A program made the translations under genes and the position numbers. 52,210 nt of DNA. Source: Planctomycetaceae bacterium. GTDB taxonomy: Bacteria > Planctomycetota > Planctomycetia > Planctomycetales > Planctomycetaceae. Below, in pieces: positions 25,713-35,067 of the stretch. Under the pieces are notes generated by a model. It was not told where the DNA came from. It was given only the letters and a program-made list of their open reading frames with translations, and made no database searches. Every line of letters begins with the position of its first letter. Within the stretch, counting starts at the first letter, position 1. The stretch is from the NCBI GenBank assembly GCA_020426325.1, contig JAGQQG010000041.1, positions 1-52,210 of the forward strand, in the 5' to 3' direction.

Positions 25713-26261
25713 TCAGCGAACGCTGACGACCGGCTCCCAACCCGTGTTAATGGCTGAAGTCTGCTTGTTGGAAGTCGTGGAAACGACGGGTGTTGTTGCT
25801 GTCACAGGCATCGGAGTCCACTGAGGAACGCTTTGGACCACGGGGGCTGCCGGAGGCGCGAAGAAACCAAAGAACCCCATCGGACGCGGCGAGGCCTGAT
25901 ACACGGTTGCGGCGGGCAAGGTCACCGATGTTGTTCCACATCCGCCCGGACCACAAGGTGAGGAATAGGCGGGAGCACTTCCACAGGAAGAGCAAGAGGA
26001 ACACGAAGAGCATGACGAGCAGCCGTAACCGGAGCACGATGAGCAGCCACCACCGCCACAGGAGGAACATGCCGGTGCATAGCCACACGTCGATGGGCAG
26101 CAAGGCTGCGGTGCAGGACAGCACGGGGGCGGACCATAACCGCAGGTCTGCGGTTGGCAACAGGGGAACAGCCAGCCAAGAAGACACCCGGCCTCACTCT
26201 CCTGGCTGCTCCACGAGATCAATGCAAGTCCGCACACAGTCATCAGCAGATACTTTTTCAT
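25713..26261 (-). CDS. Secreted cysteine-rich low-complexity protein
   Basis: 182 residues from the ATG at 26261, preceded by GAGAGGGG; a TTG at 26279 is unlikely. A signal peptide (MKKYLLMTVCGLALISW) is cut near SEAG. The next 85 residues or so carry 20 cysteines in Pro-, Gly- and Ser-rich sequence, including CC pairs and a run of S-S-C triplets. The tail is Pro/Val/Thr-rich with no Cys. No catalytic motif is visible. Planctomycetes of this type are known for Cys- and Pro-rich proteinaceous envelopes, so a disulfide-linked structural protein of the cell envelope is a fair guess. It is flanked by hairpins on both sides, so it is probably a single-gene transcript. Confidence 0.8.
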   Translation of the reverse strand: MKKYLLMTVCGLALISWSSQESEAGCLLGWLFPCCQPQTCGYGPPPCCPAPQPCCPSTCGYAPACSSCGGGGCSSCSGYGCSSCSSCSSCSSCGSAPAYSSPCGPGGCGTTSVTLPAATVYQASPRPMGFFGFFAPPAAPVVQSVPQWTPMPVTATTPVVSTTSNKQTSAINTGWEPVVSVR

Positions 26262-26434
26262 TCGCGAATCCCCTCTCAATGTTGGTCAATCCTGGCGGAA
26301 GACAGTCAGGTGAACCTTTAGGCCTGACGTCCATCAACTGTGTCACGCCCAGATGTTGTTTTCCATCATCGCTGAGGGTTGTGCTGATCATTCCATGTGG
26401 AAAAGGAGCAATGTGCAGTTACATATCGAGCAAA

Positions 26435-26491
26435 CGTCAAACTCATCCAAACGGATGAGGCGATTCGTGGCGAGATTGAGCGAGTTTGACG
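26435..26491. terminator. Nested inverted repeats between membrane GT and Cys-rich genes
   Basis: CGTCAAACTC at 26435-26444 is perfectly complementary to GAGTTTGACG at 26482-26491. Inside, CTCATCC (26442-26448) pairs with GGATGAG (26453-26459). The two stems share three bases, so only one can form fully at a time. On the minus strand the long stem is followed by TTTG. It could end transcription of the glycosyltransferase gene or act as a leader structure for the Cys-rich gene. Confidence 0.35.
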
Positions 26492-26522
26492 ATTAGGAAA
26501 GCCCACTCGGACAGCCAATTTC

Positions 26523-28166
26523 TCAAGGAGCGATGTAATAGACATCGATTGAGCCACCAAGGTTGGCGACCGGGTCAAAGGCTCGGAAGTATCCAAACTC
26601 GTTGATGTTTGCTGCCCGTCCCTCGAGGTCGGGGGTGGGGACAACATGCGGACGTCCCATCACAAAGTTCACACTCACGGCGTGCCATCCCGGTTCCGGA
26701 TGCCATCCAGGAGAAACGTGGAACTTGATTCCCAGGACGTCCGGCGGAAGAGTTCCGAAGTATACGAGTCCGATCTCCTCCAGACCTTCATCTTCCATCA
26801 GTTCGCGGACCAGATACAGGTCCTGTCCCCAATCGAGATTGGAGTCGAGCAGATGGTAACGTCCGCCGATCGGTCCACCGGCAGCCTCATTGAAGTAGGC
26901 AAGATGATCCGGGTGATACCGCAGCGGCAGCATCATGACGATGACGATTGCAGTCACGATCCCCCATTTCGGCAGAGGCGACTGTCGGGTGATCCACTCT
27001 GCCACCGGACTGGCAAACAGGATCATCAGTGGAAGCAACGGGAGGATGTACCGGACACCGAGTTGCATGGACGAAAATGAGGCGATGCCGATCAACAGCA
27101 AGCAAGGCAGTCCCCAGAGCACGATGATCTTGATCCTGCGGAATCGTTCCCCCCGCAACAAACACATCGCCAGGCCAATCAGAAGGAGTGCCTGCAGTCC
27201 GTGACTCAGCTTGTATTGCAGAGTGCGGATAAAGTACGAGCGAAATCCCTGCAGGCTCCATTGCTCATCCAGATAAATCGGATGCTGTTGCTCCATCACG
27301 GCTCGCTGCCGATCGATGCCCGTCATGTACGATTCAGGGAGCGGGACCGGCAACTGACCGACCGGGGACAATGCTTCCTGTATCGAACGCATGGCCTGAC
27401 TGCCGAACTGGTAGCTCGCCAACGGACGTCCCGTTCCCTTGAAGAGATAGGTTCCATTCCATGCGACAAGACTGATCATCAGGACTGTCAGCCACTGACT
27501 CATGATGCGGGACCGAGATTTGTCTTCGCCGCGCGGACGGAAAATCGCCAGTCCACCCACAATGAGGATCACGCCATACAGCAGGATGGCCGTGAACTTC
27601 GTCCCTTGCGTTAATCCTGAAACGACGCCGAGCAGAATCGCCATTCGCCACGTCGGATGCTCCCACCAGCGACTCAGCAGATACAGAGTCGCTGTAAATC
27701 CAAGCATGAGTCCCGCATCGGGAGTCACGAGGCTGCTGTGTGCGATCAGGTTCGGCTCCGTGCAGGCGAGCAGGGCTGTCATCACGGCCGCTGCGTTACC
27801 GTACCATTCGCGCGCCCACCGACAGGCAATGAGAATCGTCGCGACTGAGAACAGCAGGTTGAACACACGTCCCCAGATGTACCACGTGCGATGTCCGGGA
27901 TGCTCGCGAATGTACTTGATGGCAATCTCACTGAATCCGTTTCCGGTCTCGACCTTCGGACCGAACATCCATCCAGGAATCCCGGCCAACATCCGGGTGA
28001 GGGGCGGATTCAAATCCTCAAAGTGAAACTGCCGCGTCTGCAGGTTGAGGATGCCGATCGGCAGATGCCAGATCTCATCATGAGTGATGGTCTTTCGTGA
28101 AGCCGTGTGAACTCCCAACATCAGGAACACGGCAAGTAAGAAAGCAATCGGCCCCCATGTTTTCAT
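26523..28166 (-). CDS. GT39/ArnT-like membrane glycosyltransferase
   Basis: 547 residues from the ATG at 28166; ATG 28196 is an alternative that adds ten residues. The protein starts with a membrane helix (MKTWGPIAFLLAVFLMLGVH) followed by the Asp30-Glu31 pair in THDEIWHLP, the usual catalytic acidic motif in the first outer loop of the PMT/ArnT superfamily. About a dozen hydrophobic helices follow, and a final soluble part carries DSNLDWGQDLYLVRELM, a motif common in planctomycete members. It would transfer a sugar from a polyprenyl phosphate to a protein or glycan outside the membrane. It lies 53 bases downstream of the receiver-PP2C gene on the same strand, perhaps by chance. Confidence 0.85.
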   Translation of the reverse strand: MKTWGPIAFLLAVFLMLGVHTASRKTITHDEIWHLPIGILNLQTRQFHFEDLNPPLTRMLAGIPGWMFGPKVETGNGFSEIAIKYIREHPGHRTWYIWGRVFNLLFSVATILIACRWAREWYGNAAAVMTALLACTEPNLIAHSSLVTPDAGLMLGFTATLYLLSRWWEHPTWRMAILLGVVSGLTQGTKFTAILLYGVILIVGGLAIFRPRGEDKSRSRIMSQWLTVLMISLVAWNGTYLFKGTGRPLASYQFGSQAMRSIQEALSPVGQLPVPLPESYMTGIDRQRAVMEQQHPIYLDEQWSLQGFRSYFIRTLQYKLSHGLQALLLIGLAMCLLRGERFRRIKIIVLWGLPCLLLIGIASFSSMQLGVRYILPLLPLMILFASPVAEWITRQSPLPKWGIVTAIVIVMMLPLRYHPDHLAYFNEAAGGPIGGRYHLLDSNLDWGQDLYLVRELMEDEGLEEIGLVYFGTLPPDVLGIKFHVSPGWHPEPGWHAVSVNFVMGRPHVVPTPDLEGRAANINEFGYFRAFDPVANLGGSIDVYYIAP

Positions 28167-28219
28167 GTCCGGATTCTTGAAGCAAAAAGTGCGCATGGAC
28201 AGCAGATCAAACTCGGAAC

Positions 28220-29470
28220 TCAAGGATTTCGTCGGATGCAGAGGAGTGTCTCATCATCCTTCTGTGAGGCTCCATTTCTCCAGCGATGAAGCCGATCCTG
28301 CACACTCTGCACAACCTCCGGCAATGCGAGATCCCGACTCTCTGCGAGGCACTGTTTGAGTCTTTTAACTCCAAACAACTCACGATCCGTATTGAGCGTT
28401 TCCACCAGTCCGTCGGAGTACAACATCAACTGGTCCCCCGGCTGAAGTTGCAACTCTGCTTCAATGAAGGGCACGTCCATGTCCAATGGAATCAGCCCGA
28501 TAGGTGGTCCGTCCGGTACCGTTAACAACTCAGGTTCCTTCCCGTTGCGTGTGAGGATCGGACTGGGATGTCCTCCTGAAGCAATGCGCATCTCGCCCGT
28601 GCTGGAGTTGAGGGTGACATACAGGATCGTGAAATACTGCATCCCGTCATCGTGCGGGACGAACTTCTCCTGCAGACGTTCGAGCACGTAGACCGCAGAG
28701 GCTACGGACGCAGACTCCTGTTCGCCGCGACCGTCTCCCAGCGGGCGTGGTGGCAACAGTGTATCGACCATCCCTGCTCCCCCACGTCCCGGTGAGAGAA
28801 TGCGATTCAGGCTGACCGCCAGCAGCGAAGCAGGGACCCCGTGCCCGCTGACGTCGAGCACGTAAAACGCCCAGTGCTCATCGTCGAGTCGGATCACATT
28901 CAGCGAGTCACCCCCCAAAGTATCGCACGGTTGATAGTCCCAGGCAATCTCCCAGCCGTCGATGACCAGTTGGGTGTCCGGCATTTGTTCCTGTTGAATT
29001 CTGGCAGCTGCCTCCAGGTCGTGTTCGAGCTTTCGCTGCATCTGCGACAACGAACGATTGGTCCTGATGAACTGTTCGTTGGTCTTCTTCAGGGCTACGT
29101 TGGTCCGAATGCGAGCCAGCAGAATGCCGCTGTCGACATCCTTAGTGACGTAGTCATTCGCTCCCGCCATCAGCGCTCCAACGATGTCAGTCACCGTCGA
29201 AGTCGTCGAATTGATGATGATCGGCAGCTCCGCCGGCGAATACTTCTCCCGGAGTTGAGGGACCGTCTGAGCTCCGGCGGCGTTCGCAATGTTCAGGTCG
29301 AGCAACACCAGATCGAAAGCCTGATCGCTGATCAGGTTGACCGTCTGCATCCCGCTGGAAGCTGTTTCGACATCGTAACCATTCTCCTGCAGAAGGGTTG
29401 TCAGCGTGCAAAGCATAGTGTTGTCATCATCGACCAACAGAATTCGACCCTCAGCCCGAGATCCGTTCAT
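28220..29470 (-). CDS. Receiver-SpoIIE/PP2C protein phosphatase (RsbU/RssB-like)
   Basis: 416 residues from the ATG at 29470, which has GGGAGA upstream; a TTG at 29482 is less likely. The N-terminal receiver is complete, with acidic residues Asp14-16, phospho-acceptor Asp58 in LVLLDLN and Lys110 in DYVTK. A coiled coil (about 125-165) with the E-A-A-R-I-Q-Q-E motif joins it to a SpoIIE-type PP2C domain: GGDSLNV and VLDVSGHG hold two metal Asp residues, then YSDGLVET and the end DDETLLCIRR. Such proteins dephosphorylate anti-sigma-factor antagonists in a stress or signalling switch. No partner kinase or antagonist gene is adjacent. Divergent from cfa. Confidence 0.92.
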   Translation of the reverse strand: MNGSRAEGRILLVDDDNTMLCTLTTLLQENGYDVETASSGMQTVNLISDQAFDLVLLDLNIANAAGAQTVPQLREKYSPAELPIIINSTTSTVTDIVGALMAGANDYVTKDVDSGILLARIRTNVALKKTNEQFIRTNRSLSQMQRKLEHDLEAAARIQQEQMPDTQLVIDGWEIAWDYQPCDTLGGDSLNVIRLDDEHWAFYVLDVSGHGVPASLLAVSLNRILSPGRGGAGMVDTLLPPRPLGDGRGEQESASVASAVYVLERLQEKFVPHDDGMQYFTILYVTLNSSTGEMRIASGGHPSPILTRNGKEPELLTVPDGPPIGLIPLDMDVPFIEAELQLQPGDQLMLYSDGLVETLNTDRELFGVKRLKQCLAESRDLALPEVVQSVQDRLHRWRNGASQKDDETLLCIRRNP

Positions 29471-29798
29471 TGAGTCTCCCAATCCGTGATGAGCACAACT
29501 GATATGTAAACCGTCCGAGGGTATGCTTCTTTAATTGATTTGTAGTAATGGCGACTCGGTCATTCCGTTGTTAGTCCATCGACACGAGGCTGATTCGATT
29601 TGGACACAGTCTATCGCATCCTCCACCGCAATTGCGAATGTCTCTCACTGCCCGCATGACACTGGGTTCTCCGGGATTGGCATTGACCTGATTTAGGGAA
29701 AACCGTTACTCCACGCATCCCGTGATGCATCAGGCAGAGTGCGCGCGGACGTTTCGGGATACGCCAGCACGCACAGGAACCTCGGAAGGAACGTCAGG
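29471..29798. other. Divergent promoter region between PP2C and cfa genes
   Basis: About 330 bases with no gene. It must contain the promoters of both flanking genes. A possible sigma-70 pair for cfa is TTGACC at 29683-29688 and, after 17 bases, TTACTC at 29706-29711; the second box is a weak match. GGAAGGAA at 29784-29791 is the cfa ribosome binding site. No repeat or strong hairpin is evident. Confidence 0.4.
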
Positions 29799-31136
29799 AT
29801 GACACGACATCAACAGCGACAATTAAGCGTTGCTCGCACCTTCCTGCAGAGTCTGGCCGAGAAACTGGACTCCCCCATCTCAGTCCGATTGTGGGACGGG
29901 AGTGAGGTTCCGCTCGGTCGCAGCGTGCGATCGAACCTCGCAGTCTCGATCAGCGGACCGGGCGTGATCGGCTCACTCATGCGACGTCCGACTCCCGACA
30001 ACTTGCTGAGGCACTACGCTCGCGGACAGGTCGATTTTCACGGCACGGACCTCTATACCTTCATCGACACCGCACGCGTCCGCAACTCCCGCAAGAAATC
30101 CCGCAGCATCTCGAAATCCGTTCTGGCCAAGGCAGTCGCTGCGTTTCTCTTCGCTCCTGCCGAGTCAACCGATGTCGACCACTGTTATGGAGGCGACGAG
30201 ATCGGTCACAAGCGAGCTGAAGGAGAGAATAAGGACTTCATTCAGTTTCACTACGACATCAGTAACGAGTTCTACAGGCTGTTCCTCGATCCGGAGATGG
30301 TCTACTCCTGTGCCTACTTCACCGACTGGAACAACTCCATCGAGCAGGCGCAGCAGGACAAGCTCGACATGATCTGCCGCAAGTTACAGCTCAAGCCGGG
30401 CGAACGCTTCCTCGACATTGGCTGCGGCTGGGGAGCCCTCGTTTGTCATGCTGCCCGCAACTACGGCGTCCAGGCACACGGCATCACGCTGTCACAACGT
30501 CAGCTGGACTATGCCCAGACCAAGGTCTCTCGCTTAGGCCTCGACAATCAGATCACTCTCGAACTTCGTGACTATCAACACCTCGAAGGGGAATGGGACA
30601 AGATCGCCAGCATCGGCATGGTCGAACACGTGGGCATCTCTAACATGGTCGGCTACATGCAGAAGGTCCGCAGCCTGCTTCCCGATCGGGGCATGTTCCT
30701 CAATCACGGCCTGACTCGCCCTGCGAAGGAATCCACTCGCAAGTTCCGTAAAATGCGCCCCGAACGGCGACTGCTCGCCAAGTACATCTTCCCCGGCGGA
30801 GAACTCGATCATATCGGCCACATGCTCGACACGATGGAATCGTCCGGCTTTGAGGTTCACGACGTCGAAGGCTGGCGCGACCACTACGCTCACACCTGCA
30901 AGCTCTGGTGCCAGCGACTCTCCGCAAGAGAGGAAGAGGCCATCGCCTCAGTCGGCGCAGAGAAGTACCGCATGTGGATTCTTTACCTGGCCGGCGTGAG
31001 CATGGCCATCCGCGACGGCTCCGCCTGTATCTTCCAAACCGTCGCCAGTAACCGCCGCACCCGAGGCATCTCCGGACAACCCCCCACCCGCGCCCACCTC
31101 TTCGAGCCCGCCTCGGCGAAACGACGTGCGGCCTGA
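29799..31136 (+). CDS. cfa: Cyclopropane-fatty-acyl-phospholipid synthase family protein
   Basis: 445 residues from the ATG at 29799, eight bases after AAGGAA. It adds a methylene from S-adenosylmethionine to unsaturated acyl chains of membrane lipids, or is a close methyltransferase relative. An N-terminal lipid-binding region ends near residue 145. The catalytic part has FHYDISNEFYRLFLDPEMVYS, SAM loop FLDIGCGWGALVCHAA, GITLSQRQLDYA and MVEHVGISNMVGYM, all in family order. The C-terminal HTCKLWCQRL is typical. The last residues are Arg/Ala-rich and variable. It stands alone, divergent from the receiver-PP2C gene. Confidence 0.93.
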   Translation: MTRHQQRQLSVARTFLQSLAEKLDSPISVRLWDGSEVPLGRSVRSNLAVSISGPGVIGSLMRRPTPDNLLRHYARGQVDFHGTDLYTFIDTARVRNSRKKSRSISKSVLAKAVAAFLFAPAESTDVDHCYGGDEIGHKRAEGENKDFIQFHYDISNEFYRLFLDPEMVYSCAYFTDWNNSIEQAQQDKLDMICRKLQLKPGERFLDIGCGWGALVCHAARNYGVQAHGITLSQRQLDYAQTKVSRLGLDNQITLELRDYQHLEGEWDKIASIGMVEHVGISNMVGYMQKVRSLLPDRGMFLNHGLTRPAKESTRKFRKMRPERRLLAKYIFPGGELDHIGHMLDTMESSGFEVHDVEGWRDHYAHTCKLWCQRLSAREEEAIASVGAEKYRMWILYLAGVSMAIRDGSACIFQTVASNRRTRGISGQPPTRAHLFEPASAKRRAA

Positions 31137-31309
31137 TTTCGTCTCAGGTCAGTCCCATTAAACCGTGATGAGTTTTGGAACGACTAGAACTCGAAATCGG
31201 CAGGCTGATTGCGAGACAATCATCGAGTGAGTAGGTTATTAGAAACGATGGTTCCGATAGGAGCCGATGTTACTGTTAACTTTCTCTGAAGATCCTCGTG
31301 GGGGTTGTG

Positions 31310-33139
31310 ATGGTTCAACGCATCGCCGTGGTGAGCCGATTCCCTTGGCTGGCATTCACGATCGTTCTGTTGTGGGCAGCGACAGGGAATACTGAAGAAA
31401 AACTCCGTACATGGTTTGATGTGACGGGGAAGCATTCGATGAAAGCCACCTATGTGTCGCATGACGACGAAAAGGTGACACTCAGGGACCCCGAAGGGAA
31501 GGTCTTTGAAATTGAACTGAAACAGCTCAGTAAACCAGACCGGGGTTATCTCGAGAGGATTGCGAAGAGTGACTCCGATGAGTCGGCTGAAGGTTCACCT
31601 CTTCCCGATCAGCCACTGGTGATTGGACAGTCTAAAGAGCGGGGAGTGGCCCTGGATGTTCATCCGTCGGAACCGGAATGGACTTTTCAGCGGAAACCGA
31701 ATGCGGGACTAGAGTTTTCGCCGCGAGAATTCTCCATTCCCCTGGAAGAGTTCGGTGAGCGGGCAACCGAGTTTGTGATCACACCCTCCGGACAGTTTGC
31801 AGCACTGACCGCGAGTTACCCTTCCAGTCAGACACGGGTCTCAATACTGGACCTGTCAAAGAAGAAGGTCGTCGCCTCTTCGTCAGCAGCAGGCGATTAC
31901 TTGGCGGTCGCTGTGAGTGACGACGGCCAACGAGTCGCGATTCGATCGGACGATTTTCGGGACAAAAGACAGATCGGCGTCTTTCGTGTGAGCGGAAAAA
32001 AGCTGAAGCCGGAAGGCAATTTCATGCCATTTCCCGATCTGACCGATACGGCGATTCTTTGGGCTGGATTCGTCGGCGACGATCAGCTGGCCATTCTCTG
32101 TGAGAATGCGGGAATCACCGTCTGGAATCTTTCGAACTATCAGGAAGACTGTTATTTCGAGTTAGAGGGAGACTCTGCCGCGACGCGAAACGCCGATGGC
32201 AGTGTGATCGCCTTTGCCGACAAGGAGAAGGTTGGCCTGTTCCAGATGGCTGACCGCAGCTTTTCGGCAGTGCAACCGGTCCCAAATGCTTTTTGGACGA
32301 AGCACTTGGCATTCAGTCCTTCTGAAGAGCGATTGGTTGGTTTCGGGGTCAATCGACTCGTCACCTGGGAGACAGACACGGGGAAAGTGATCAGCGACAT
32401 CCCCGAATTGAAATTGCCGGGATCCGCGGGAGATTGTGTGCAGGAGAATTTCGTCTTGATCAACAATCGATATCTCGTCGACTTGGAGAATCAGCTCAAA
32501 CTCTGGTCTTATAACGGACTTCACAGAACGGCTTCCGCAGGCGGAGTGACATTCTTTTTGATCCCGCGTAGAGCCGGACGCAATTCGACACTGGCGATCG
32601 CGCCGGTCTCGCTGCCGGACCCGGAAGCCACCACAGCACTCGATGAGGCACTTACCCAGCCGGATTTATTTTTACTGAAACCGGGAGGAACCGTCCAACT
32701 GGACGTTTCAAAAGTCCCTGACGCAGAGCGTGAAAAAGTTCGCGAATTTCTCATCGCGCGGCTTCAGGAAAACCGCATCTCCGTGTCCGATGATGCCGTC
32801 TCAACGCTCGTTGCATCGATCAGCAATCCACAACCAGTGACAGCCATCTATTACTCCCGGAAGGATCGGGTGCCTCATACATACAACTTCAAAGTCCTGA
32901 ATTCGAAGGTCGAACTTATTCATGATGGTCAAGTTGTCTGGAGCCAGCAATCAAATAATCAGCCCTCTTCCGTCTATGCCAAAGAAGGAGAATCGATCTC
33001 GGAAAAACTCAGTGAAGCAACCCAGAAACCAAACCTCTTCTTCTTCGAACATGCCCATCTCCCCAAGCTGATCCAGAAGAAACCCGAATCGGAGGGACAG
33101 AACCTCCAGTGGACTTTCGGAGAATCAACCGTCAAGTGA
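31310..33139 (+). CDS. Secreted SHD1-domain propeller-like protein, paralogue 1
   Basis: 609 residues from the ATG at 31310; an in-frame GTG twelve bases upstream lies within the leader. A signal peptide covers residues 1-27. Residues 31-86 (LRTWFDVTGKHSMKATYVS, then VTLRDPEGKVFEIELKQLSK) match the SLA1 homology domain 1 often found in planctomycete secreted proteins. A region of WD40-like blades follows from about 150 to 400. The C-terminal 190 residues, opening QPDLFLLKPGGTVQLDVSKVP, form a separate alpha/beta domain also found in the next gene. No catalytic motif is seen. It is the first of three plus-strand genes for exported proteins ending with the caspase-like protein. Confidence 0.82.
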   Translation: MVQRIAVVSRFPWLAFTIVLLWAATGNTEEKLRTWFDVTGKHSMKATYVSHDDEKVTLRDPEGKVFEIELKQLSKPDRGYLERIAKSDSDESAEGSPLPDQPLVIGQSKERGVALDVHPSEPEWTFQRKPNAGLEFSPREFSIPLEEFGERATEFVITPSGQFAALTASYPSSQTRVSILDLSKKKVVASSSAAGDYLAVAVSDDGQRVAIRSDDFRDKRQIGVFRVSGKKLKPEGNFMPFPDLTDTAILWAGFVGDDQLAILCENAGITVWNLSNYQEDCYFELEGDSAATRNADGSVIAFADKEKVGLFQMADRSFSAVQPVPNAFWTKHLAFSPSEERLVGFGVNRLVTWETDTGKVISDIPELKLPGSAGDCVQENFVLINNRYLVDLENQLKLWSYNGLHRTASAGGVTFFLIPRRAGRNSTLAIAPVSLPDPEATTALDEALTQPDLFLLKPGGTVQLDVSKVPDAEREKVREFLIARLQENRISVSDDAVSTLVASISNPQPVTAIYYSRKDRVPHTYNFKVLNSKVELIHDGQVVWSQQSNNQPSSVYAKEGESISEKLSEATQKPNLFFFEHAHLPKLIQKKPESEGQNLQWTFGESTVK

Positions 33140-33267
33140 GGAGGAAGGGTTCGGTCGGTGCAGTTCAGGTTGGCATCGAGGCGAATTCGTATCGACAAGC
33201 GAAGATCCAAAGGCAGTACGGTTTGAATTCAGGAACATCGCGCTCAGGTGACGGACGGAGAGGAATC

Positions 33268-35067
33268 ATGATTTCGGCTCAACAGAAAAATCAGAAACAG
33301 CCAATGATGGCGCAACGGCGACGATCACATCTCTGCTTGCTCCTGATGATCCTGCTGGTCTTCTCAGAAGGTCGACGATGTGTGGCACAGACGAATCCTT
33401 TCAAACCAACCACAGAAAGTCCGTTTCGCAAAAAGGCCGATAGCCCTTTCACTCCCGTCCCCTCCGACTCCAACGATTCCTCTGCGGATCAGCAAGACGG
33501 AGCTCCCCAATCAAACCGTCCCTCTCGTTCAGCCAAGAAGTTCCGGCACGGGAAGTACGTCCCGGTGAAGTCCCCCGAAGGCGGTTGGTCCTATACCCCC
33601 GGTCAACTGACGCCGCTCGAATACGAGCCTGAACGTGTTGATGTCGCTGAGATCGACTTTCCTGAACGGATTAAACAATTTTGCGTCAACCGTCCTGGAA
33701 CGCTCGGAGCGATCACTGCTCAACGGCCTCAAGGCAATACGCAGATCAAAGTGATGGATTTCCTGGAAGGGGAAGTTGTCGCCTCAATTGTGACCCCGAA
33801 AGAACTTCTCGTTCTGGATGTCGATGACTCGGGGCAGCGACTGGTCCTGGTGTCCGATAAATATGGCTTCGGGGAAAAGCGGGAAATCGGTACGTTCCTC
33901 GTCAACGACTCCGTGCTGGTCGAGGAGTCGATGTTCATTCCCTTCCCGGATTTACGAGTCCCGGACCTGGACGTCGTTTCAGCTGACTTCGTTGGTGATC
34001 ACCATTTGCTGATTGTGAGTTTCTCAGGAAGAGTTTCTTTGTGGGATCTGGAGAAGCTTCGTGAGGAATGTGGCTTTGATCTGAACAGCAGGGGGTCTAA
34101 GATCCAGGTCGTCTCCGGTCCAGACCCGGATGTGGTTGCTTTCGCAGACAAGGAACAGTTTGGTCTGTTTGATATCCGTCGTCAGGAATTTCTCGGCGTT
34201 TCTCCAATTCCTGAAGGGATGACATCTCCCCAAATCGCTGTGAGTCCTTCCGGAACTCGTCTGGTTCTCGCAGAGAGCGAGAAGGCGATCGTGATCGATG
34301 CGATCAATGGACAGATCCAGGAAGAGATTCCGCTCCCCGCCGGTCCGTTGACCCGAGTCGAGTTTGCGAACGACGACTTTCTACTTGTTTCCAGTCAAAG
34401 CCTGATCTCAATTTCAGATCGCATGTTGCTTTGGACGTATATCGGCGCCGAGAACTCGGTCTCTGTCCATGGCACAACGTTTTTCATGATGGGTGGATCA
34501 TCAGCCAAGGGGACAGTCATCCCCAAGACACTTCCCGATCCCCAGGCCGTCGACGCGTTGGAGACCGCACACTCGCAGCCGGACCTGTTTGTTGTCCGCC
34601 CCGGTGATTCGGTGCAGATTGATGTTTCAAAGGTGCCGTCACAATTCCGTCCGCAAGTTCAGGCTGCTCTTGAACAAGCACTTCATGACCGGGAATTAAG
34701 TGTCGCAGACAAATCAGACGTCGTCATGACTGCCAGTATCACCGGTCCGGAACAAAAAGTCGTTGAATACAGCCAGTTCGGGCGAGGAGGCGGTGCCTCT
34801 GGATATGTTGTTTCGGAATTTGTCTCGACACTCGAGATTCTCTGGAAGGGACAGGTGGCCTGGCGAAAAGAGCGAACAAATGCTCCGGGAAGTATCACTC
34901 CCAAGAAGGGGCAGTCGATTCAAGACATCCTCCGCGAGAAGACTTCACAGCCGAATCTGAGGCTGTTTGCACAGGCTGGCTTTCCTCGCTACGTGAGAAA
35001 GCCGGAGGGAAAATCTGCAGAGTCGAAGGAATCACTGGGGCAGTCCAACATCGAAGGCTTGTTCTAG
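33268..35067 (+). CDS. Secreted propeller-like protein, paralogue 2 (no SHD1)
   Basis: 599 residues from the ATG at 33268, which has GGAGAGG just upstream; an earlier in-frame ATG at 33109 lies inside the preceding gene. A long signal sequence with a hydrophobic core (LCLLLMILLVFSEG) is followed by a Pro/Ser-rich, disordered linker (about 45-95) where paralogue 1 has SHD1. The blades and C-terminal domain match paralogue 1 clearly: MFIPFPDL vs NFMPFPDL, VVAFADKEQFGLF vs VIAFADKEKVGLF, QPDLFVVRPGDSVQIDVSKVP vs QPDLFLLKPGGTVQLDVSKVP. This is a tandem duplication with N-terminal divergence. Function unknown. Confidence 0.82.
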   Translation: MISAQQKNQKQPMMAQRRRSHLCLLLMILLVFSEGRRCVAQTNPFKPTTESPFRKKADSPFTPVPSDSNDSSADQQDGAPQSNRPSRSAKKFRHGKYVPVKSPEGGWSYTPGQLTPLEYEPERVDVAEIDFPERIKQFCVNRPGTLGAITAQRPQGNTQIKVMDFLEGEVVASIVTPKELLVLDVDDSGQRLVLVSDKYGFGEKREIGTFLVNDSVLVEESMFIPFPDLRVPDLDVVSADFVGDHHLLIVSFSGRVSLWDLEKLREECGFDLNSRGSKIQVVSGPDPDVVAFADKEQFGLFDIRRQEFLGVSPIPEGMTSPQIAVSPSGTRLVLAESEKAIVIDAINGQIQEEIPLPAGPLTRVEFANDDFLLVSSQSLISISDRMLLWTYIGAENSVSVHGTTFFMMGGSSAKGTVIPKTLPDPQAVDALETAHSQPDLFVVRPGDSVQIDVSKVPSQFRPQVQAALEQALHDRELSVADKSDVVMTASITGPEQKVVEYSQFGRGGGASGYVVSEFVSTLEILWKGQVAWRKERTNAPGSITPKKGQSIQDILREKTSQPNLRLFAQAGFPRYVRKPEGKSAESKESLGQSNIEGLF

